Part shown: piece by piece, positions 57,879 to 64,000 of the stretch
Position numbering within the stretch: the stretch's first letter is position 1
How the letters are laid out: each line of letters opens with the position of its first letter
NCBI RefSeq assembly: GCF_028288205.1
Contig: NZ_JAQBOD010000018.1
Location: 62,001-126,000, forward strand
DNA length: 64,000 bases
Reading direction: 5' to 3'
Source: Mucilaginibacter sp.
GTDB taxonomy: Bacteria > Bacteroidota > Bacteroidia > Sphingobacteriales > Sphingobacteriaceae
Made by a program: the position numbers and the translations under genes
The notes under the pieces: generated by a model
The model's database searches: none
Told to the model about the DNA's origin: nothing
What the model saw: only the letters and a program-made list of their open reading frames with translations

Positions 57879-58655
57879 ATGAGCGAAATTAAACAAACCT
57901 TTAACTCATCGCTGGGCAAAAAGCTAATTATGGCTTTAACAGGCTTGTTTTTGTGCACTTTTATTATAGTGCACCTGGGCGGCAACCTGTTCCTGTTTAA
58001 AAATGACCAGGGTTATGGGTTTAATGTGTATGCTAACTTTTTAACACACTTCCCTCCTATCGAGGTAGTTGCCTACCTGCTGTACCTGGCTATATTGGTA
58101 CACGCGCTTTATGCGTTGATATTGACAATCAATAATCGCAAATCGCGCCCGGTAGCTTACGCGGCACAAACCAAATCGCCGGCATCATGGTCGTCAAAAA
58201 ACATGGGGCTGTTAGGTTCTATCCTGTTCCTGTTCCTGGTGATACATATGGGCGATTTCTGGTACAAATACAAATTTACCGATACTGTAGGTTTTAAAGA
58301 GTACCGCACCAACGTGCTAACCAATGAGCGTATCGTGAATGACTTTAAACCTGCCGATCCAACTTTCGAGCATTCATCAACAACAGAAAATGATGTAGAG
58401 ATTGTTCGTGTTAAAGATCTGCATACTAAAGTGGCAAGCAGCTTTAGCCAGTTATGGTATGTTATTGTTTATGTAATTGCAATGGGCGCATTATCGTTCC
58501 ATTTGCTGCATGGTTTCCAGAGCGCTTTCCAAACCCTGGGGTGGACACATAGGAAATATACCCCTATAGTGAAATTTATTGGCAAATGGTTCTTCGCGAT
58601 AATTATACCGTTAGGGTTTGCCTTAATGCCGATAGTTTATTATTTTTTTAAATAG
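57879..58655 (+). CDS. sdhC: Succinate dehydrogenase cytochrome b558 subunit
   Basis: This is the membrane anchor of complex II (succinate:quinone oxidoreductase), which binds two haems and quinone. The 258-residue protein has five membrane spans. The N-terminal SSLGKKLIMALTGLFLCTFIIVHLGGNLFLF is the family mark for the b558-type single large anchor of Bacteroidota and Epsilonproteobacteria. Haem-ligand candidates are His in IIVHLGGN, LAILVHALYAL, FLVIHMGDFW and SFHLLHGFQSAF. The gene is followed by sdhA and sdhB; the first spacer carries a repeat hairpin. Confidence 0.95.
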   Translation: MSEIKQTFNSSLGKKLIMALTGLFLCTFIIVHLGGNLFLFKNDQGYGFNVYANFLTHFPPIEVVAYLLYLAILVHALYALILTINNRKSRPVAYAAQTKSPASWSSKNMGLLGSILFLFLVIHMGDFWYKYKFTDTVGFKEYRTNVLTNERIVNDFKPADPTFEHSSTTENDVEIVRVKDLHTKVASSFSQLWYVIVYVIAMGALSFHLLHGFQSAFQTLGWTHRKYTPIVKFIGKWFFAIIIPLGFALMPIVYYFFK

Positions 58656-58656
58656 T

Positions 58657-58755
58657 TGATGAGTTGAATATGTTGATTGAGTTAAGTAATTGAATAGGTT
58701 GTTTTAAATAATAAAACCACTCACTAAATCACCCAATCAACTAAAAACATAAAAT
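58657..58755. repeat. Intercistronic quasi-palindrome sdhC-sdhA (GTTGATTGAGTT words)
   Basis: GTTGATTGAGTTAAG and, after TAAATAATAAAA, CCACTCACTAAATCACCC and CAATCAACT form an imperfect inverted repeat. The words TTGATTGAG, TTGAAT and CAATCAAC recur in both orientations. It shares words with the element in the next spacer. Confidence 0.8.
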
Positions 58756-60690
58756 ATGAGTTTAGAAGCTAAAATTCCACCCGGCCCGTTAGCCGAAAAA
58801 TGGAGCAAGCATAAATTTAACTTAAAGCTGGTTAACCCCGCTAATAAGCGTAAATACGATGTAATAGTTGTAGGTACCGGTTTAGCAGGCGCGTCAGCAG
58901 CAGCATCGCTGGCCGAGTTGGGTTATAATGTAAAAGCGTTTTGTTTTCAGGATAGTCCGCGCCGCGCGCACTCTATTGCTGCGCAGGGGGGTATAAATGC
59001 TGCCAAAAATTACCAGAACGATGGCGACAGCGTATACCGTTTATTTTACGATACCATTAAGGGTGGCGATTACCGTGCCCGCGAAGGAAACGTTTACCGC
59101 CTGGCAGAAGTATCTGTAAACATTATAGACCAATGTGTAGCCCAAGGCGTACCATTTGCCCGTGAGTATGGCGGCTTGCTTGATAACCGGTCATTCGGTG
59201 GCTCGCAGGTATCGCGTACGTTTTATGCAAGGGGGCAAACAGGACAACAATTATTATTAGGTGCATACTCGGCATTAAACCGCCAGATACATAAGGGTAA
59301 GGTAAAAATGTATACCCGTACCGAAATGCTTGACGTAGTAACTGTGGACGGCCATGCAAAAGGTATCATCACCCGTAACTTAACAAACGGCCAGATTGAT
59401 ACCCATACCGGCCATGCTGTACTATTGTGTACAGGTGGTTATGGCAACGTGTTTTATTTATCTACCAACGCGATAGGATCAAACGTTACGGCAGCATGGC
59501 GCGCGCATAAACGAGGTGCTTTCTTTGCCAATCCTTGCTATACGCAAATACACCCAACCTGTATCCCAGTTACCGGCGATCATCAGTCTAAGCTTACGCT
59601 GATGTCGGAATCGTTACGTAACGATGGGCGTGTTTGGGCGCCAAAAACTGTCGAAGTAGCCGAGAAACTCCGCAAAAAAGAAATCACTGCCGCCCAGGTA
59701 AAAGAGGATGACCGCGATTACTTTTTAGAAAGAAAATACCCGTCATTTGGTAACCTGGTGCCGCGCGATGTGGCATCGCGTAACGCTAAAGAAATGGTTG
59801 ATGATGGACGTGGTGTAGGCGGATCGGGCTTTGCAGTTTTCCTTGACTTTGCCGACGCGATCAATCGCCTGGGCCAGGAAGCGGTTGCTGCCAAATATGG
59901 TAACCTGTTTGATATGTACTATCAAATTACCGACGAGGACCCTTACAAACAACCTATGCGTATTTACCCTGCCGTGCATTATACCATGGGCGGCCTTTGG
60001 GTTGATTATAATTTAAGTACCAACGTACCGGGCCTATATGCTTTGGGCGAGTGTAACTTTAGCGACCACGGCGCAAACCGCTTAGGCGCCTCGGCCCTGA
60101 TGCAGGGATTAGCCGATGGTTATTTTGTTATCCCATACACTTTGGGCGATTATTTGGCTACTATCGGTCCAAAACCGGTTGACGCCGGCCACCCTGCCTT
60201 TGCTAAAACAAAACAGGATGTGGTTGATCGTATTAACAGCTTGTTAGCGCTAAACGGTACTAAAACGGTTAACGAATATCACCGCGACCTTGGCCATATT
60301 ATGTGGGAGTATTGCGGCATGGCACGTACCGAAGAGGGCCTGACCAAAGCTAAAGGATTGATACAGGCCCTGCGAGCCGATTTCTGGAAGAACGCCAAAG
60401 TAGTTGGCGCTAACGACGAAGTAAACGCGGCCCTTGAAAAAGCCGGCCGCGTAGCCGATTTCCTGGAGCTTGGCGAACTAATGGTTGACGACGCCCAAAT
60501 GCGTAAAGAATCATGCGGCGGTCACTTCAGGTTAGAATCGCAAACCGAAGAGGGTGAAGCTTTAAGAGATGACGATAATTTTGCTTTCGTTGGTGCATGG
60601 GAATACAAAGGCGATAATCAGCCGGAAGTATTGAATAAAGAAACATTGGATTTTGAATTTGTGCATTTAACACAAAGAAGTTATAAATAG
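58756..60690 (+). CDS. sdhA: Succinate dehydrogenase flavoprotein subunit
   Basis: This 644-residue flavoprotein oxidises succinate to fumarate with covalently bound FAD and passes electrons to SdhB. The FAD-binding Rossmann motif is [38 protein letters not shown] carries the His for covalent FAD attachment. The active-site blocks include [35 protein letters not shown] and [12 protein letters not shown]. The length is typical for b558-type enzymes. It follows sdhC across a 100-bp hairpin spacer and is followed by sdhB. Confidence 0.97.
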   Translation: MSLEAKIPPGPLAEKWSKHKFNLKLVNPANKRKYDVIVVGTGLAGASAAASLAELGYNVKAFCFQDSPRRAHSIAAQGGINAAKNYQNDGDSVYRLFYDTIKGGDYRAREGNVYRLAEVSVNIIDQCVAQGVPFAREYGGLLDNRSFGGSQVSRTFYARGQTGQQLLLGAYSALNRQIHKGKVKMYTRTEMLDVVTVDGHAKGIITRNLTNGQIDTHTGHAVLLCTGGYGNVFYLSTNAIGSNVTAAWRAHKRGAFFANPCYTQIHPTCIPVTGDHQSKLTLMSESLRNDGRVWAPKTVEVAEKLRKKEITAAQVKEDDRDYFLERKYPSFGNLVPRDVASRNAKEMVDDGRGVGGSGFAVFLDFADAINRLGQEAVAAKYGNLFDMYYQITDEDPYKQPMRIYPAVHYTMGGLWVDYNLSTNVPGLYALGECNFSDHGANRLGASALMQGLADGYFVIPYTLGDYLATIGPKPVDAGHPAFAKTKQDVVDRINSLLALNGTKTVNEYHRDLGHIMWEYCGMARTEEGLTKAKGLIQALRADFWKNAKVVGANDEVNAALEKAGRVADFLELGELMVDDAQMRKESCGGHFRLESQTEEGEALRDDDNFAFVGAWEYKGDNQPEVLNKETLDFEFVHLTQRSYK

Positions 60691-60692
60691 TG

Positions 60693-60770
60693 AATGGTTG
60701 AATAAGTTGATTGAGTTAAATGGTTAAAACCACTCACTTAATCAACCTAATCAACTCAAAACTTAAACAT
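60693..60770. repeat. Intercistronic quasi-palindrome sdhA-sdhB (same family as sdhC-sdhA)
   Basis: GTTGATTGAGTTAAA and CCACTCACTTAATCAACC with AATCAACTCAAAAC form a hairpin similar in word content and order to the sdhC-sdhA element (shared AAAACCACTCACT and AATCAACT). Confidence 0.8.
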
Positions 60771-61562
60771 ATGAGTGGAAACATGAATCTGACGCTTAAA
60801 GTATGGCGTCAAAAGGATGCAAAAAGTACCGGCAAAATGGTGACTTACAAGGCCGAGAATATCTCGCCGGATATGTCATTTTTGGAAATGCTGGATGTGG
60901 TGAACGAAAGCCTGATCCTGAAGAATGACGAGCCGATACATTTTGACCATGATTGCCGCGAAGGTATTTGCGGTATGTGCTCGCTATATATTAATGGCCG
61001 TCCGCACGGACCAAAACGTGCCATAACTACCTGCCAGCTGCACATGCGTAGCTTTCATGATGGCGAAACCATTACCATAGAGCCATGGCGCGCGGCAGCG
61101 TTCCCGGTTATAAAGGATCTGGCGGTAGATCGTTCTGCTTTTGATCGTATACAACAGGCAGGCGGTTACGTATCGGTTAATACCGGCGGCGTGCCTGATG
61201 CTAACGAACTGCTGATCCCTAAAGTTATTGCTGACGAGGCCTTCAACTCGGCCACCTGTATAGGTTGCGGCGCTTGTGTGGCGGCATGTAAAAATGCTTC
61301 GGCTATGCTGTTTGTATCGGCCAAGGTATCGCAAATGGCTTTACTACCACAAGGCCAGCCCGAGCGCTGGAGCCGTGTGCAAAGCATGGTTGCCCAAATG
61401 GACGAAGAAGGCTTTGGTAGCTGTACCAATACCGGCGCTTGCGAGGCAGAATGCCCTAAAGAAATTACGCTTACCAATATCAGCCGCATGAATAACGACT
61501 ACTTCAGTGCCAAACTTTTCCGCGAAGAAAAAGTGCATGACCATAGTGGCGGCGGCGAATAA
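60771..61562 (+). CDS. sdhB: Succinate dehydrogenase iron-sulfur subunit
   Basis: The start is placed at 60771 ([16 protein letters not shown]), giving 263 residues; the ORF track extends it back into the repeat spacer. The [2Fe-2S] ligands are in [19 protein letters not shown], with a further Cys in [11 protein letters not shown]. The [4Fe-4S] and [3Fe-4S] ligands are in [19 protein letters not shown] and [15 protein letters not shown]. This subunit transfers electrons from the flavin of SdhA to quinone at SdhC. It ends the sdhCAB operon; a palindrome and a terminator follow. Confidence 0.97.
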   Translation: MSGNMNLTLKVWRQKDAKSTGKMVTYKAENISPDMSFLEMLDVVNESLILKNDEPIHFDHDCREGICGMCSLYINGRPHGPKRAITTCQLHMRSFHDGETITIEPWRAAAFPVIKDLAVDRSAFDRIQQAGGYVSVNTGGVPDANELLIPKVIADEAFNSATCIGCGACVAACKNASAMLFVSAKVSQMALLPQGQPERWSRVQSMVAQMDEEGFGSCTNTGACEAECPKEITLTNISRMNNDYFSAKLFREEKVHDHSGGGE

Positions 61563-61585
61563 TATTTGAAACTCACAACAATTAT

Positions 61586-61618
61586 AGATTTGACAACTTT
61601 TAAAAAGTTGTCAAATCT
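61586..61618. repeat. 33-nt perfect palindrome (copy D)
   Basis: AGATTTGACAACTTTT and AAAAGTTGTCAAATCT flank a central A, 24 nt after the sdhB stop. Compared with copy C the G-A/T-C positions have changed in both arms, keeping pairing. Confidence 0.8.
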
Positions 61619-61623
61619 TACTA

Positions 61624-61660
61624 CACAAAAGGCTCGGAAAGTATTTTCGGGCCTTTTGTG
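61624..61660 (+). terminator. Intrinsic terminator of the sdhCAB operon
   Basis: AAAAGGCTCGGAAA and TTTTCGGGCCTTTT pair with G-U wobble and a short GTA loop, followed by a GTGGTTTT tract. Together with copy D it forms a tandem stop. Confidence 0.8.
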
Positions 61661-61662
61661 GT

Positions 61663-61986
61663 TTTAAGTGTAGTTGCAACTACAGTGCGAAAACATTGTT
61701 GCAACTACAGCATGCAAAGCCTATTATTTGTTGCCATTTTAAAACCGGCACAAACTAAAGGGCAAGTATTTGCCGGAACTATTCCCGGTGCGTGGATAAA
61801 CTTCCACACTATCTCCCTGTTTCCTCTAAAATAATTGCTTATCACGCACATGGCTTAACTGGTATCCCTTTTGATAACTAAAGCAAATACAATCATCGAT
61901 TAGTTCATAATAATTAAGTCTTTATAAATTATTAATTAAAAATGAAAGCGGAGTTTGATACTCCGTTTTCTGCCTAAACCAGTTTT
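61663..61986. other. Spacer and leader before the large secreted protein
   Basis: No gene is seen here. GTAGTTGCAACTAC (61674-61687) is a palindrome repeated in part as GTTGCAACTACAG. Near the end, CGGAGT TTGAT ACTCCG TTTT (61949-61969) is a small hairpin 18 nt before the ATG of the next gene. This could act as a leader attenuator, or end an unseen short RNA. The rest is plain. Confidence 0.4.
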
Positions 61987-64000
61987 ATGTCCGGAAAAAA
62001 ATTTTACAGCAGTGCCAAATTGTTTTTTAACCAAAGGCATTTAAAACGGCTATTATCAGTCACCTTTTTTCTGATTTTTTCCCTGTCATTATTAACGTTA
62101 AATGTAAAAGCTCAAACACCCGGGCTAATTTATAAACCGGCAACGAACGGCGGTAGGGTCATATTGGATCCTAATCTTGATGGTTACACATCAGCTACTG
62201 CCAGCGGTTTCCAGGGCGGGATTGATTATGGCGCTCAGAGTGAGTTGAAAATGGTTGCCATTCCCCAGGGAACAACCGAGCCTGTGGCGGATTTGAGTAC
62301 AGGAGGGGCCGGCGGGCAAACCGATTTAGTTGGCGGCAGTAATTCTGTTTATGTATTGAACGATGGTACCAACCTGATCATTCGTTTCCGGATTGGAAAA
62401 AACTCTTCAGCATCCAAAGGCTATTGCCTGATGATTGATTTAAATGGGAAATTTGGTCCCACCGACCCTAATTATACGACTACAAATATGGGGTTTGAAA
62501 AAGAGGTAACGCTGGAAACCAACTTTGGCGTAGTAGTTACCGACCTTGTTACTAACACCAGCGTAACTTATAATTATGATGACCACCACCAGCGTTCCAT
62601 TTCCGCTACAACTATTAGTGGTAATACAAACGTCTTTTACGACTTTTATGTACCTATATCCGCTATTACATCTACCCCTGCTACCACCGCAATGCGATTT
62701 GCTGCGACCACAATTACCAGCGCGAAAACCGGAACATCAGGAACTGTATCTGATATCAACGGTATAGCTGACCAAACCTATAGCGGTAATACGGTAGCCG
62801 CTTTAAGCACAGCTATTACCACTTTTCCGGCTACAACCCTGACGGGAATGACTTCGGGTTCTACTTTTACAGCATCCCTTACTAGCGCCCCGGTTATTAC
62901 CAGCGCTATCGCTGCAAATTACTCTTCAATCTCGGGCACCAGCCTTGAAGCGAATAATACAACGATTACCCTGTACCGAAAAGTAGGAGCGGGGGCTTAT
63001 ACATCGTTCGGAACTGCGCTGGTCACAGGGGGGATCTGGACCTATCCTGCAGGAATAACGCTCACGGCGGGCGACCTTATTTATGCCACGGCAACAGCCG
63101 GCGTGAATAGTGAATCGTTGGCTTCTAATATAATGACGGTATCGGGTCCGGCACTTTGTTATACGCCTGCGCCGGTAATTACTGGTGGCAGCAATGGTTC
63201 ACAAACTATATCGGGTACCTGGACTGACGGAGTAACCACTACCGGTACTACTGTAAGAATTCGGTTCTGGCAGCAAATCGCGAATACAAATACATTCGCG
63301 GAGGTAGGCCCCGTTGGATCAACGGGACTAACTCCCGCAACACCCTCTCTTGTTACATTTACAGGTACCAGCGGTGTGTTTAGTATTTCAGGTATTCAGA
63401 CCAGCCAAACTTTATTTAAGCAGGGTGCAATATATGCTACTGCAACTCTTGCTAACTGTTCATTAGGTTCAGGTTATTCGAATTCAGATCTTACATCTAT
63501 ATCTGGAAGTAGTGGAACAGATACACCCGCGCCTACTATTACAACGTCGTCTATAACTGCATCCACAGGATCAACAAACGTTACCGTTCAAAGTAATTTT
63601 TCGTCCTCATATTTACTATTATTTGTAAACGGAACACAAGTGGCAGCAAATACCACTACTGCTACAGCCACCGGCTCCAGTATTACCTTAAGCTATACCG
63701 GTTTTAATGCCGGGGATATAGTAACAGCCCGCGCTATAGCAAGCACTGGCAGTAACTATTTATCTGCTGCATCTAATGCCATAACGGTAACTGCCGCAGT
63801 GGCAGTTCAATCAACCGCGCCTATAATTACCGGAAACTATTATTCCGGTACAGGTAAAACGGTATCAGGAACTTCGGTAGAGCAATCGGGTTCAACCATA
63901 ACCTTATACAAAGCAGGTTCTACCGTATTGGGAACAACAACCGTAAACGGTTTCGGAAACTGGACGGTAACCGGGCTTACCTTAACTGCGGCCGATGCCC
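61987..64000 (+). CDS. Large secreted Ig-like repeat protein (3' truncated by window edge)
   Basis: This frame opens at the ATG 61987 and stays open to base 64000, so it is missing from the ORF track. The visible 671 residues start with a basic N-terminus and signal peptide (RLLSVTFFLIFSLSLLTLNVKAQ). A ~230-residue N-terminal region follows (VILDPNLDGYTSATASGFQG, FRIGKNSSASKGYCLMIDLNG). After it come Thr/Ser-rich Ig-like repeats, seen in TITLYRKVGAGAYTSFG and GIWTYPAGITLTAGDLIYAT, and again in TITLYKAGSTVLGTTTVNG and NWTVTGLTLTAADA. This is the layout of large cell-surface adhesins or gliding-motility-associated proteins of Bacteroidota, which often end in a sorting domain. That end lies outside the window. 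Confidence 0.85.
   Translation, partial: MSGKKFYSSAKLFFNQRHLKRLLSVTFFLIFSLSLLTLNVKAQTPGLIYKPATNGGRVILDPNLDGYTSATASGFQGGIDYGAQSELKMVAIPQGTTEPVADLSTGGAGGQTDLVGGSNSVYVLNDGTNLIIRFRIGKNSSASKGYCLMIDLNGKFGPTDPNYTTTNMGFEKEVTLETNFGVVVTDLVTNTSVTYNYDDHHQRSISATTISGNTNVFYDFYVPISAITSTPATTAMRFAATTITSAKTGTSGTVSDINGIADQTYSGNTVAALSTAITTFPATTLTGMTSGSTFTASLTSAPVITSAIAANYSSISGTSLEANNTTITLYRKVGAGAYTSFGTALVTGGIWTYPAGITLTAGDLIYATATAGVNSESLASNIMTVSGPALCYTPAPVITGGSNGSQTISGTWTDGVTTTGTTVRIRFWQQIANTNTFAEVGPVGSTGLTPATPSLVTFTGTSGVFSISGIQTSQTLFKQGAIYATATLANCSLGSGYSNSDLTSISGSSGTDTPAPTITTSSITASTGSTNVTVQSNFSSSYLLLFVNGTQVAANTTTATATGSSITLSYTGFNAGDIVTARAIASTGSNYLSAASNAITVTAAVAVQSTAPIITGNYYSGTGKTVSGTSVEQSGSTITLYKAGSTVLGTTTVNGFGNWTVTGLTLTAADA

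Noticed and set aside
61663-61986. Riboswitch in the leader of the large secreted protein
   Set aside because: No known aptamer core could be recognised; only a simple hairpin was seen.

Overview
The window is a stretch of chromosome from a Bacteroidota bacterium, most likely Sphingobacteriaceae (Mucilaginibacter/Pedobacter-like). The taxonomic call is inference. It rests on the moderate-to-low G+C, the scarcity of Shine-Dalgarno sequences, promoter-like TAnnTTTG boxes often with an upstream TTTG or TTG, and typical families: b558-type sdhCAB, DUF4153, GHL10, the YtxH/DUF1469 cassette, DUF4369 lipoproteins and an alpha-E/circularly permuted ATP-grasp operon. Most of the content is core metabolism and housekeeping. 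No complete prophage, insertion sequence or CRISPR array was seen.

Layout. 1-5.4 kb: C-terminal part of a SpoIIE phosphatase, rnhB, a glycosyltransferase, and gcvT followed 4 nt later by comB. 5.5-16 kb: MazG-like pyrophosphohydrolase, dtd, a GHL10 hydrolase, a coiled-coil membrane protein, pdhB, a DUF4153 membrane protein, a subtilisin-like protease and an aldehyde dehydrogenase. 16-25 kb: a TPR protein, comA, a small envelope-stress cassette (YtxH, DUF1469, unknown), an AI-2E-type permease, an NtrC-type regulator coupled to a 65-residue histidine-kinase-like fragment, and two beta-barrel proteins. 25-33.5 kb: enoyl-CoA hydratase, a stand-alone B12-binding protein, a GH3-like protein, lptB, recJ, a metallo-beta-lactamase-fold hydrolase, a Gfo/Idh/MocA oxidoreductase and a thioredoxin-like protein. 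33.5-37 kb: operon of circularly permuted ATP-grasp, alpha-E and transglutaminase proteins. 37-44 kb: PfkB kinase, GNAT, GH8, M90-type peptidase, a PF03640 lipoprotein and a CarboxypepD-regulatory-like protein. 44.5-44.9 kb: tRNA-Val and a decayed tRNA copy. 45-52.7 kb: a complete two-component system plus tripartite divalent-metal efflux pump. 53-57.7 kb: sugar phosphate isomerase, pdeM and two tandem DUF4369 lipoproteins. 57.9-61.6 kb: sdhCAB. From 62 kb: the start of a large secreted repeat protein that runs off the window.

The most unusual content is in the spacers. Several operon junctions carry quasi-palindromic elements whose arms are built from a short word that differs at each site. 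Four loci carry related arrays of TGTTTCA-type or GTGTACC-type words beside a conserved AT-rich core. A 33-nt palindrome recurs with compensatory arm changes. ComA and ComB together suggest sulfolactate synthesis without an obvious coenzyme M context, with a possible link to sulfonolipids. All family assignments come from reading motifs; no search was run.
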